35,892 bases of DNA, from contig CADANR010000006.1 in the NCBI GenBank assembly GCA_902789265.1, positions 1-35,892 on the forward strand, given 5' to 3'. Below are positions 27,279 to 35,892 of this stretch, piece by piece (within the stretch, counting starts at the first letter, position 1; each line of letters opens with the position of its first letter). The stretch comes from an uncultured Lachnospiraceae bacterium. GTDB taxonomy: Bacteria; Bacillota; Clostridia; Lachnospirales; Lachnospiraceae. The notes beneath the pieces were generated by a model. It did not search any database, was not told where the DNA came from, and saw only the letters and a list, made by a program, of their open reading frames with translations. The position numbers and the translations under genes were made by a program.

Positions 27279-30200
27279 ATGCCTGATAAGAAAAAAGAAT
27301 TTCTGGATGAAATACAGAACTTAAAATCTCTGGACTTTAAAGATGTTTCCGACACGAAGGGGAAAATCCTGAAAGAGCAGGAAAATACAACATTAGAGCA
27401 GACCGGAAAGGAGTACCTGAAAAAAAATACCGCCTTTTTAAACAACTATGCAAAGTTTGCGAAAAAAATCATGCCGGGTGAAATTGCAAAGCCGGATGCT
27501 CAAATGACGATTTTTTCCGATAAGATGAATTATCAGGCATTCCTGAAAAAGTTTTACGGCCCGATGAAGTTTAAACTCATTAACCAATACCAGGGTAAAA
27601 TTCCCGAGGATAATAATATGACGCGGGCAATGTTTTATTTGCTGGCAAATGATAAAACCGGTGCTGCGGAGGAAGTACTGAAAAAAGCGGAGGTCAACTC
27701 TTTTGTGCAGTTAAGAGGAGTGTTTCTTGCGTGCCTTTTAAGTGTGAAAGGAAAGGAAAAGGAACTTAACGACACCGAAAAGACAGCGTTCAATCATATT
27801 ACGGAAATTCAGGGACTTATTCATGACATTATGCTGTCTGCGGCAGAGGTTACCCAGCTTAAGAAAACCCGAAAAGAGAAAAGCTTAGAGAATAACAATA
27901 AAATCAACATTATCAATGACAATAAAAACATTATCAATGATAACAAGATTAACATTATCAATGACAATATAAACATTATCAATGATAACAAGATTAACAT
28001 TATCAATGATAAAAAGATTAATCTTACAAACAATAATAACAGAATTAACAATCCGGAACCGCAACCGTATGTTTATGAGAAAATAGACGAACCGATTGAA
28101 ATAACGGTAAGCAAACAGGATATCATGGCTCTGGCAGCGGAGCTGCACCGTAAGGGATACGGCAGGGATATGACAGATCCGAAAACGCTGGCTTTGATTA
28201 TCGATACCCTGGATACGAACGAAAAACGGAAAAATTACTTTTTGGAATTAACAACCGACGGTCAGAATGCCAGAGTCTGGGAGTATCCGGCAATGAAATA
28301 TCTGCCGGTTGAAATCAGAAACTGCGGAGATGAGCAGGAACTGAAATCCTATTATGTTAAGAACCGGGCTAATATGAATATTCTTGCGAAGGCAAGTATA
28401 TTAAGAAGACTTCACGGCTTTGAAAAGGCAAGACAGATTGCAACCGCAAATGAAATCGACGGTTTAAAGAGTAAAGAATATCTCGGGGATAATTTTTATC
28501 CGGTTCCGCAGCCGAATGTGGATAAGAAGTCCAAGAAAGTAAAACTGACATTGAAGATGCCAAAGGCACAGTCTTCGGGAAACGGATGCTGGTCCTGCGG
28601 TCTTCAGATGATGCTTTATTCGAACGGAATCAAGGTCGATCAGGAAGATATTCGTGCTTACAAACCGAACTATCCTTTGGAAAAACGTCAGACAAAGGAT
28701 TTCAAGGATAAAGTGGATAAAGAACTCCGTACGGATTCCATGAAGAGCGCATGGGAAATGGCGGAGAGTGCACTGGCATTTGCACCGGACCGGATGATCC
28801 GTAATTTTGAAATTAAGATGCCGAATCTTGCCCAGCAGTATTACGGCATTAATGAAAAAATAAAATTTGAGAATTACCTGGATGCAGCGGCAAATGCAGC
28901 AGCTGCAAAAATCCAGCAGATTCTGAATGAAGACAAATGTACGATTACGTTTACCAACGGATATCACTATTATGCAATCAGAGCAATCAGTCCGGACGGA
29001 AAGAAAATAACCTGTCTGGATTCCTCCACCGGCGGAGAAAGAACGCTTACTTTAAAGGATGAGATCCGTAATCTCTATAACGGAGTCTATACACAGGGGC
29101 GACCGGCTGATTTCAGCTTAAGCTGGATGACAAAGATTGAAATGGATGAGAACGGAAAGGATTTCTTAAATGTTCCGAGCCATTATCTTTCCATGAAAGG
29201 TGACGGCTCCTTAAACCTTCCGCCGAAACTTGTATATGACGACAGATTTATCTCAAGTATGGATAATAACGTGGTTCGTGTCAGACTGACCGGAGGAGTG
29301 GATGATACGGAATATGACAGAATTACGAGAAATCCGTTAAATAAAGATGGACTGCTTATTTTTGAACAGGCATGTCTTCCAAAGAAACTGAATCCGAAAA
29401 CTCTTGTTGTCAATGCGATGAACCGGAGTAAAGAAGAATATGAGGAATTAAAACAACGTAAAATCAAACTTCTCGGAGAAAAATTTATTCCGCCGAAATA
29501 CAATATGACAGAAGCGGAGATGCAGAACGAAATCACAAAACGTGAGGCCATGCTGCGTTTTACCGATATATTGGTTCAGTTTGAAGAAAACAACGGTCTT
29601 TTTGCATTAAAGGAAAAAGAAAAATACGCAAAAAACGGGAAGGAATTGCTTTGGAACAAACCCGGAGCCATTCTTGCTTTTCGTATCCAGAAAACATATG
29701 AAAGTATCAAGGATCTCTTTACTTACATGGCAAAGAATGCAGAAACGGAGGAGAAGAGAAATTATTTTGCAAATCACCTGCTTTCCGTTGAGGAACAGTA
29801 TCGCGATTTCCAAAACAGAATCAATAATAAAGCAAATGCCGTGAATCCTGCAAATGAGGAGATCCCGAAGATTTATAAGCTCGGCGGATATTTAAAATCC
29901 AGGGAAGATTTAACAAAGGGTGTTTCTTTCTTACATTCCATGTGTGATAAGATTACCATGACGGATTTCGGTACGGCGCGCCTTCGAACCGTCTCGAGCA
30001 TGAAAAATTACACTCCGAGCGTATTATCCCGATATGCCGAGAATATCAAGGAATTTGCAGATCCGGAAAATAAGGGAAATCTGTTAAAGATGTGCGAAAC
30101 CAATCCGGAATTATATGAAAGCATTAATGCAATCCTGACCATACCGACGACAAATCCGAAGATTTTAAATACCAGGATACGTTCTACAAGAAATGACTAT

Positions 30201-33200
30201 CTGATTGATTATTATAATTTCAGTACTGACATTTCCAAAGCGGTAATGGGAAATTACGTTAACGTCAAAAACAAGCTTTCTTCTTTTTCAAATTATATGA
30301 AAAAGAAGGAATCGGCCCTATTTATGCCGAATGTCAGAAAGGTTTTCATTCCCGAACAGAAGGAGGAGAAGGTCGGAGAACTGAATCTGTTTAACATTAA
30401 TCCGAACCCGAATCCTAATCCGAATCCTGACCCGAATATAATCATTGAAAAAACGGATTCCACCCTGAATAATGAAAAGCCGGATCCGAATATCATCAAT
30501 GAGAAACCGAATCCGGATCTGATTATAAATAACGAAAAACCCAATCCGAACGTAATAAACATTAAGCCGGAGCCGGAAAAGGACAATAACGGAATTAACA
30601 ATTTAAAGAACGAAAAGGATCCTCTTGTCCGCACAATGAAAAGAAGACAGCAGTATGAGAACTTCTTAAAGGAATTAAAGAATGCGGAACTGAGCGAAAG
30701 AGAAAATGCTGCACTTGGCAAACTCGGAGAACTGATGGAGGATTTAACTCCGTATACATCTCCGGAAGGAACAAAACTTTTATCCTACAATCAGTTGAAG
30801 GATTTTACAAATAGATATGTGGATATCCAGAAAGAACTGGAAGACGCGGAGAATTATATGCTTTATGAGAAAGAGGCATATAAGAAATTCCGACAGATCA
30901 TGAGTAAGGATATCCGTACACTCTATGAGGTTGTAAAGAACAATGAGAAACTCTCCGAAGAAGATAAGAACAAAGAGAGTTTCAGCATGGTGGATATTTT
31001 TGAGGAAGCCAGAGCCGTTACGGTTACCGTAAATGAGAAAGAGATTAAACAGGTAGGCGGTAATTTGAGTCAGAGACTGCATATCGTAACGACCGGTCCG
31101 AACGGAGAACCACTGGACGGATTCTTTACGATGCATGAAAAACCTTTTAATGAACCGGAAGAGATTGGAAAGCATTTAACCGGTTTTGTCGGAAATAAGA
31201 AAGCTACTGCCGTTTCTTATGATTTTGCCAGATTCCTTTTATACGGAAACAAGGAAAAGCAGGATTATTCAAAAACCTTACTGTTATTATATGAAAAGGA
31301 CAAACGCTTAAGAATTGAAAAGATACATGAAAATTATTCCAATCCGAAAGATTACGTAAAGGATGTAAGAGCCGCCATTCAGAAGGATCTGGAGGAGTAT
31401 GTTAAAAGGAATAAAATAAAAAAAGGATCAATGCAGTATAAGGAATTGGTTTCTTTAGCAGATAAATATTCTCACGACACAGGCTGTGTGGATTCGTTGA
31501 CAAAAGAAATGAATAAAGCACGTGTGATAAGAAATAAAGCAGGTGTTCTTAAAGAATGCGGAATTAAATCGAGTGCATCATTGGATAAAAGAAATGCAGC
31601 GATGTCTGCAGTTGCTTCACTTCTCGGACTGGATCATCTGTTGGCAAAATCCACCAATATGCGGGTACGCATTGGTGATCAGGTGTTTAAAGGAACCTTT
31701 ATGGAAAGTGCAAAAGGATCCGTTTTACAGGACATTACCATGAAGGATCCGCTGATGGGTATTACCGGCAATCAGCTGAATTCTCCGGAACTGATTAAAT
31801 CAATTGCAAATATGCAGATTTTGGATTTGATTTGCAGAAATCCGGACCGACATAGCGGTAACTTCTCCTTTATTCCACGCCTCATGAAAGATACCGACGG
31901 GAATCTTGTGACCGTATTAGACAACATTCAGGGAATAGATAATGATAACAGCTTTATATCCCTATATGGCGGTATAGATAGTATTAAGATGAGTGCTACT
32001 CCTTTTTCCCGTATGCTGATAATTCCTGAAGAAACGGCAGATGCAATCAGAGACCTGAATATGGATATTTTAAGAGGGGTACTGGTTGGATATGGTCTGA
32101 CGAAGAAGGAAGTCAACGACACGGTAAAACAGATAGAGATAATAAAGAATAAAATTCATCAGGGAAGAGAGTATTTTTCCGCTAACCCCGGCGCAAATCT
32201 TTCGGAAAAGGCGATTAAAGTTGTATCCGATGAAGAGATTAAAAAGCTTTCCCTGGAAAAAGATCTGGTTCGCCCGGCTCCTAAGAAGAATAAAGATTAT
32301 AATCTTTTCTCCAGAGTTTATTCCTGCTTTTCGTGGAAAAACGGGATTGATCCTGCAATCAAGAGATTCTGGAAGGATATAAAGACTACATCCGGAGAAA
32401 GTATGTATTCAGCTGTTGCCGCGGAGGAACGTATGGAAGAATCCATGAAGGCTGTTAAGACAGCAAAACCCATCAGCGGACTTATGACGGAGTATAATGC
32501 TTTTATTCAGGCGGCAGATGGCTTAAAAGCACTGTCCGGGAAAACGAATAAGAAACTTTTCATTAAAACCGTCAAGGATCCTGATTTGCTTGAATGCAAC
32601 CGGAATTTCGGACCGCTTTATCAGAAAGCATTGGATACTTTGAAAGTAACGGATGCTTTCGTTGCAAAACAACAGGCAACGGTGAAAGGCTTGAAAGCTA
32701 ATTCAAAAGATTTTATCGCGCAGACGAAACTTTTAAAGGCGGCGGTAACATATCAGAACAATCTGTCAAACTTCTGTGAGGCGTATAAGACGCTTACGGA
32801 ACAGCCTGCAAAGTTTGATGAAATGATGGCGCTCAAAGAAAAACGGCAAAAAATCTTTAATTCCGGTGTGCATGAACTTGATTTTGAAGCAACCCGTAAG
32901 ATGGAGGAGGAAGAAAAGAAGAGGGCAGAGAAACCTTTAGAGGAGAAAACTTTAGAGGAGAAACCGCTCGAGGAGAAGCTTATAACAGAAGAGAAGACCG
33001 GAGAAGAGAAACCGCTCGAAGAGAAGCCTATAACAGAAGAAAAGGCCGGAGAAGAGAAGCCGCTCGGAGAGAAGCCTTCAGAAGAGAAGACCGGGGAAGA
33101 AAAGCCGCTTGAAGAGAAGGCTTCAGAAGAAAAGTCCGATGAAGAGAAGAAAGAAGAAGAAAAGAAAGACGAGGAAGAAAAGAAGGACGAAGAAGAAAAA

Positions 33201-34775
33201 ACAGAAGAAAAGCCCGGCGAAGAGGAGGATCCGCTGGAAAATAACGAAACAGATGTCTTCAGATTCAGTATTACGAAACCGTTGGATATTAAGAACGCCA
33301 CCGACTTTATCGCTGAGGCCAATACCTTACAAAACTGCATGAACGGTGTGAAGGATTATCTTGAATCCGTACGGGGGCAAATTTTACAAACCGGCTTAAA
33401 GAATTCGATGAGTTATCTGAGTAAGAAGAAAATGGAGTATTCGGATGACGGACATGAACAATATCGGACATGGGCAAAGGCTCTTGACCGGAGTATTGAA
33501 CTTTTGGAACATCAGGACAGCTCTATTCCGGAAGTGCTGGAAAGCTTAAAAACTCTTCGTCTGGAATCGGAACAATATTTTGACAGTCATTACGGTATGT
33601 TCGGTTTCCCGATACATAAATACGGAAGAACCAGACTGAATCAGTCCGGGGAACTGTTCCGTGAATTACCGGCACTGGCGTTAACGCTTACCAACTGTCA
33701 GAACAAAGTGAATGCAGCAATGCAGGGCGCCGATTACGGAAATACTTCCATGAATCAGATTATGGGACGTGTTGACGTATTAAAGAATACCTATCCGAAA
33801 GTTTTAATCGAAGAGGAGATGCAGGGACGAAGCTTTGAACAGGAAAGACGCGTACCGGATGCACAGTTTAAAGCGTTTGATCAATTCTATAAATATTTTC
33901 CGGATATGGCCAAATATTATCGTCCCAGTCATATCGATGACTGTTTGCAATATGTCAAAGACTGGAGCGACAGCGTTGCGGTTTCTGCAAGAGCGGAAGT
34001 ATTCGCTGCGGTTTATCCGGTTCAGCAGATTATGAAAAACGGAATCAAAGCGGATGAAGCGGAAAGACGTCTCGAGGAGTATACTCCTTTTAAATGCGAT
34101 CAGAATGTAAGAAAGCTTACGGGCTATGACTTATTCGATCAGGTTCAGAGAATCTGCTTTAAGAAGAAACCGGATACCGGTTTATCCACCTGGGCATTTA
34201 TTGAAGACGTTACGGAAAAGCTTACGGAAGAGTATAAGAGCGAAAAATTCAGAGACGGTAACCAGGTTTCGGTTCGCGCAAATATCAGATATGCTTATGC
34301 TGAAACCGATGAGCAAATCAAAGCCAGAGAGTCGGGAGATTTACACAAGTCCCATTTAAACAAAATGGAGAACGTATACAAAAAGGCGGCGGATATTCTT
34401 GTAAACAGAGCACTGGCAGACCCGAAGGGCAGAAGGCTTTTACATATGGTCGCAATGGAGAGAAGCGATGATAAAATTAATGCCTTTAAGGAGCATGCGA
34501 AGAATTATTTGATGAACAAGAATATGTTCGGTAACAAGAAGAGAGAATTTGATTCCGACAAGGTTGGCAAGTTCATGGAAGAAGATGAAAAACTCCATCA
34601 GGATATTTTAATGAGTTATTACAAGACAAATCCGAAGGTTACCTTAAGGTTCAACGGGGAATACAGGTTTATGGGAAATGAGGTACAGCCTCAGATTAAG
34701 AACCCGAAGACAAATGCGCCTGCGAATATTAAGCCGTTGAAACAGATAGCCCCTTTGAAGCCGTTTGTACCATAA
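27279..34775 (+). CDS. Giant multidomain protein with papain-like peptidase and PI3/4-kinase-like signatures
   Basis: This is a 2498-residue protein (roughly 285 kDa) with no signal peptide or membrane segment that I can see. The layout is: helical N-terminus (1-200); Asn/Ile repeat linker (205-258); mixed domain (265-420); papain-like peptidase (about 425-610) with KAQSSGNGCWSCGLQMML (Gln431, Cys437), GYHYYAI (His563) and ITCLDSSTG (Asp581). Next come a helical region (610-1035), an Asn-Pro/Glu-Lys linker (about 1041-1105) and a kinase-like region (about 1110-1640). The kinase-like region has GGNLSQR, KGTFMESAKG, then NPDRHSGNF (Asp1523, Asn1528) and GIDNDNSF (Asp1554, Asp1556). A Glu-Lys-Pro repeat (about 1875-1985) and a helical C-terminus end the protein. 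The peptidase spacings match papain (Gln to Cys 6; His to Asp 18). The kinase motif resembles PI3/PI4-kinase folds. AGGAGG precedes the ATG, and codon use looks like the neighbours. Function and family are unknown. Confidence 0.85.
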   Translation: MPDKKKEFLDEIQNLKSLDFKDVSDTKGKILKEQENTTLEQTGKEYLKKNTAFLNNYAKFAKKIMPGEIAKPDAQMTIFSDKMNYQAFLKKFYGPMKFKLINQYQGKIPEDNNMTRAMFYLLANDKTGAAEEVLKKAEVNSFVQLRGVFLACLLSVKGKEKELNDTEKTAFNHITEIQGLIHDIMLSAAEVTQLKKTRKEKSLENNNKINIINDNKNIINDNKINIINDNINIINDNKINIINDKKINLTNNNNRINNPEPQPYVYEKIDEPIEITVSKQDIMALAAELHRKGYGRDMTDPKTLALIIDTLDTNEKRKNYFLELTTDGQNARVWEYPAMKYLPVEIRNCGDEQELKSYYVKNRANMNILAKASILRRLHGFEKARQIATANEIDGLKSKEYLGDNFYPVPQPNVDKKSKKVKLTLKMPKAQSSGNGCWSCGLQMMLYSNGIKVDQEDIRAYKPNYPLEKRQTKDFKDKVDKELRTDSMKSAWEMAESALAFAPDRMIRNFEIKMPNLAQQYYGINEKIKFENYLDAAANAAAAKIQQILNEDKCTITFTNGYHYYAIRAISPDGKKITCLDSSTGGERTLTLKDEIRNLYNGVYTQGRPADFSLSWMTKIEMDENGKDFLNVPSHYLSMKGDGSLNLPPKLVYDDRFISSMDNNVVRVRLTGGVDDTEYDRITRNPLNKDGLLIFEQACLPKKLNPKTLVVNAMNRSKEEYEELKQRKIKLLGEKFIPPKYNMTEAEMQNEITKREAMLRFTDILVQFEENNGLFALKEKEKYAKNGKELLWNKPGAILAFRIQKTYESIKDLFTYMAKNAETEEKRNYFANHLLSVEEQYRDFQNRINNKANAVNPANEEIPKIYKLGGYLKSREDLTKGVSFLHSMCDKITMTDFGTARLRTVSSMKNYTPSVLSRYAENIKEFADPENKGNLLKMCETNPELYESINAILTIPTTNPKILNTRIRSTRNDYLIDYYNFSTDISKAVMGNYVNVKNKLSSFSNYMKKKESALFMPNVRKVFIPEQKEEKVGELNLFNINPNPNPNPNPDPNIIIEKTDSTLNNEKPDPNIINEKPNPDLIINNEKPNPNVINIKPEPEKDNNGINNLKNEKDPLVRTMKRRQQYENFLKELKNAELSERENAALGKLGELMEDLTPYTSPEGTKLLSYNQLKDFTNRYVDIQKELEDAENYMLYEKEAYKKFRQIMSKDIRTLYEVVKNNEKLSEEDKNKESFSMVDIFEEARAVTVTVNEKEIKQVGGNLSQRLHIVTTGPNGEPLDGFFTMHEKPFNEPEEIGKHLTGFVGNKKATAVSYDFARFLLYGNKEKQDYSKTLLLLYEKDKRLRIEKIHENYSNPKDYVKDVRAAIQKDLEEYVKRNKIKKGSMQYKELVSLADKYSHDTGCVDSLTKEMNKARVIRNKAGVLKECGIKSSASLDKRNAAMSAVASLLGLDHLLAKSTNMRVRIGDQVFKGTFMESAKGSVLQDITMKDPLMGITGNQLNSPELIKSIANMQILDLICRNPDRHSGNFSFIPRLMKDTDGNLVTVLDNIQGIDNDNSFISLYGGIDSIKMSATPFSRMLIIPEETADAIRDLNMDILRGVLVGYGLTKKEVNDTVKQIEIIKNKIHQGREYFSANPGANLSEKAIKVVSDEEIKKLSLEKDLVRPAPKKNKDYNLFSRVYSCFSWKNGIDPAIKRFWKDIKTTSGESMYSAVAAEERMEESMKAVKTAKPISGLMTEYNAFIQAADGLKALSGKTNKKLFIKTVKDPDLLECNRNFGPLYQKALDTLKVTDAFVAKQQATVKGLKANSKDFIAQTKLLKAAVTYQNNLSNFCEAYKTLTEQPAKFDEMMALKEKRQKIFNSGVHELDFEATRKMEEEEKKRAEKPLEEKTLEEKPLEEKLITEEKTGEEKPLEEKPITEEKAGEEKPLGEKPSEEKTGEEKPLEEKASEEKSDEEKKEEEKKDEEEKKDEEEKTEEKPGEEEDPLENNETDVFRFSITKPLDIKNATDFIAEANTLQNCMNGVKDYLESVRGQILQTGLKNSMSYLSKKKMEYSDDGHEQYRTWAKALDRSIELLEHQDSSIPEVLESLKTLRLESEQYFDSHYGMFGFPIHKYGRTRLNQSGELFRELPALALTLTNCQNKVNAAMQGADYGNTSMNQIMGRVDVLKNTYPKVLIEEEMQGRSFEQERRVPDAQFKAFDQFYKYFPDMAKYYRPSHIDDCLQYVKDWSDSVAVSARAEVFAAVYPVQQIMKNGIKADEAERRLEEYTPFKCDQNVRKLTGYDLFDQVQRICFKKKPDTGLSTWAFIEDVTEKLTEEYKSEKFRDGNQVSVRANIRYAYAETDEQIKARESGDLHKSHLNKMENVYKKAADILVNRALADPKGRRLLHMVAMERSDDKINAFKEHAKNYLMNKNMFGNKKREFDSDKVGKFMEEDEKLHQDILMSYYKTNPKVTLRFNGEYRFMGNEVQPQIKNPKTNAPANIKPLKQIAPLKPFVP
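27891..28050 (+). repeat. In-frame Asn/Ile tandem repeats in the giant gene
   Basis: DNA units of 21-24 bases related to aacattatcaatgataacaa repeat about six times and encode variations of NKINIIND and NKNIIND. Unit lengths are multiples of three, so copy-number change would keep the frame. They form a polar linker between the N-terminal region and the peptidase. Confidence 0.9.
30399..30596 (+). repeat. Asn-Pro / Glu-Lys-Pro linker repeats in the giant gene
   Basis: A run of Asn-Pro dipeptides is followed by repeated NEKPNP-type units (residues about 1041-1105). It is a flexible linker just before the kinase-like region. Confidence 0.85.
32899..33250 (+). repeat. Glu-Lys-Pro-rich repeats in the giant gene
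   Basis: Degenerate units such as EEKPLEEKP and EEKTGEEKP recur in residues about 1875-1985, ending in a KKEEEKKDEEEKK acidic/basic stretch. It predicts an extended, highly charged linker or coiled region separating the kinase-like part from the C-terminus. Confidence 0.9.
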
Positions 34776-34825
34776 GTTTTATCGGCACAGGTAAATTCAT
34801 TCGTTCATAAATCTTCGTATAAGGG

Positions 34826-34854
34826 ATGAAAAGAAACGGAAAAAATGGTATGAT
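34826..34854 (+). promoter_or_regulatory. Probable promoter of the propeller sensor gene
   Basis: TATGAT (34849-34854) with TGG directly upstream makes an extended -10; a weak -35 (ATGAAA, 34826-34831) lies 17 bases before it. The start codon is 55 bp downstream. Confidence 0.55.
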
Positions 34855-34909
34855 AATACTGTTTGGGAGTAATCCCGTTTCGCTGAAACTTTAAACGGAG
34901 AACGGCAGT

Positions 34910-35892
34910 ATGAAGAAGATTTACGTAAAAGGTAAGAATACTTTAAGAAAAGCAGGATATACCGGATTAATTTCCGCTATACTTACTTTCATAATCATCA
35001 CCGGAGCGGTATTTTTTGCTGCTCCGGTTTTGCATGCCGAAAACATTACGGGTGCGGATTATGAAGAAATATCGGTTGATCCTGTAGAGAACAAGGAGGG
35101 GTATTCTTCGGTAATCTACAATGACGTAAACGGTCTTCCGACTTCGGAAGCGAATGCGATTACGGAGACGGAAGAGGGCTTTATCTGGATCGGCAGCTAC
35201 AGCGGATTAATCCGTTATGACGGCAACAATTTCGAAAGAGTGGATTCGGTTTCCACCGGAATTACTTCCGTTGTCAGCCTTTATGTGGACAGCAAAAACA
35301 GACTCTGGATCGGGACCAATGACAACGGCGTCGTGGTGATGGATCAGGGTGTATTCACCCATTTTAACCGTACCGGAGGTATGAAATCTTCGACCATCCG
35401 TTCCATTACGGAAGACCATAACGGACGGAAGACCATAACGGGAATGTCTATATCGCTACCACACACGGGATCGGTATTTTTGATGAGAATTTAAATTTCG
35501 AACTTCTCGATGAAACCCAGATTTACGATGAGTACATTCAGGAGCTTCGCGTTACGGATTCCGGTGTGATTTACGGCAAGACCTTAAGCGGCGCGATTTT
35601 TACGATTGAAGACAGAAAGCTCTCAGGATATTATGACTCTACCCGTCTCGGGGTGGTAAATATTAAATCGATTCTTCCGGATGATTCCAATCCGGGTTAT
35701 ATCTATGTCGGAACCGAGCATTCAGAGATTTATTACGGAAACATAAAGGACGGCATGAAAGGGTTGAAAAAAATCGATGTCAGTCCGCTTGTACAGGTCA
35801 ATTCCATGGAACTGGCCGGCGGAAATTTATGGGTTTGTGCCGATAACGGAATCGGTATGAAGGACGATAAGGGATTTAAGGTTTTAGAAGGT
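34910..35892 (+). pseudogene. Membrane sensor with beta-propeller repeats, frameshifted (3' end outside window)
   Basis: The N-terminus has one hydrophobic segment (about residues 17-42, ending in an Ala-rich cleavage-like site HAEN). Reg_prop-type beta-propeller repeats follow: GLPTSEANAITETEEGFIWI, IGSYSGLIRYDGNNFE, then RLWIGTNDNGVVVMD. Such repeats form the periplasmic/extracellular sensor of one- and two-component regulators, often with histidine kinase or GGDEF output. At 35408-35441 a 17-bp perfect tandem duplication shifts the frame, and the shifted frame stops at 35494. Without one copy the frame continues as NGNVYIATTHGIGIFDEN and stays open to the window end (151 codons seen). The output domain lies beyond the window. 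It could be a real pseudogene, a reversible phase variant or a sequence error. Confidence 0.8.
35408..35441 (+). repeat. 17-bp tandem duplication disrupting the sensor frame
   Basis: acggaagaccataacgg occurs twice head to tail without a mismatch (35408-35424 and 35425-35441). Removing one copy restores the reading frame exactly. Confidence 0.97.

Noticed and set aside
27891..28050. Regular DNA repeats that could be taken for a CRISPR array.
   Set aside because: Units are in-frame coding repeats with no unique spacers and no cas genes nearby.
27821..28148. Leu/Ile-rich open frames on the minus strand that look like membrane proteins.
   Set aside because: They are the reverse complement of the Asn/Ile repeats in the giant gene; no ribosome site or homology signs.
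32753..33340. A 195-codon Ser/Phe-rich minus-strand frame.
   Set aside because: It is the antisense image of the Glu-Lys-Pro repeats and has no start signals.

Overview
The window looks like chromosomal DNA of a Lachnospiraceae-type Firmicute (Clostridia; Butyrivibrio, Roseburia and similar rumen or gut genera). The evidence is a moderate-to-low GC content, strong AGGAGG ribosome sites, a CIRCE-controlled groESL operon, a T-box leader, a rel–metallo-hydrolase–hemZ cluster, a sporeless-type polyphosphate operon and cell-surface lipoproteins. The genus is inferred from gene content and style, not from a marker comparison.

Layout. 1-6312 (+): the end of folP, a folB-folK fusion, a Ppx/GppA-type phosphatase, ppk1, a maf gene broken by an apparent 26-nt deletion, and an ExoIII-type AP endonuclease. 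6404-6883 (+): a small membrane-anchored protein of unknown function. 6887-11497 (-): a PHP–HAD fusion, an ABC-F ATPase with its own terminator, and a membrane diguanylate cyclase. 11706-13881 (+): groES-groEL with promoter, perfect CIRCE operator and terminator. 13975-16271 (+): a polar amino-acid ABC transporter (binding lipoprotein, permease, ATPase). 16413-19547 (+): a secreted LysM protein, an O-antigen-ligase-like membrane protein and a lipoprotein. 19556-22458 (+): a promoter, a T-box riboswitch, an unusual folded element, and a three-part XRE–cupin–acyl-CoA synthetase. 22462-27185 (+): rel (ppGpp synthetase/hydrolase), an MBL-fold hydrolase, a 130-bp palindromic element and hemZ. 27279-34775 (+): a single 2498-codon gene of unknown family. 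34910-end (+): a membrane sensor with beta-propeller repeats, knocked out of frame by a perfect 17-bp tandem duplication.

Most interesting points. (1) The 2498-residue protein combines a papain-like cysteine peptidase signature (Gln431, Cys437, His563, Asp581) with a PI3/PI4-kinase-like catalytic signature (D1523-R-H-x-x-N1528, then D1554/D1556). The parts are separated by Asn-rich, Asn-Pro-rich and Glu-Lys-rich linkers, and no signal peptide or membrane segment is visible. It sits after hemZ, where hisS-aspS are commonly found in clostridia. (2) A T-box, normally found before tRNA synthetase or amino-acid genes, precedes an acyl-CoA synthetase of the medium/branched-chain type. My best reading of its specifier is AUC (Ile). 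This suggests uncharged-tRNA control of branched-chain fatty acid activation for reductive carboxylation to isoleucine. (3) Small tandem duplications of 13-17 bp recur in gene spacers, and one lies inside a coding sequence.

All calls come from reading the sequence. No database or structure search was run.
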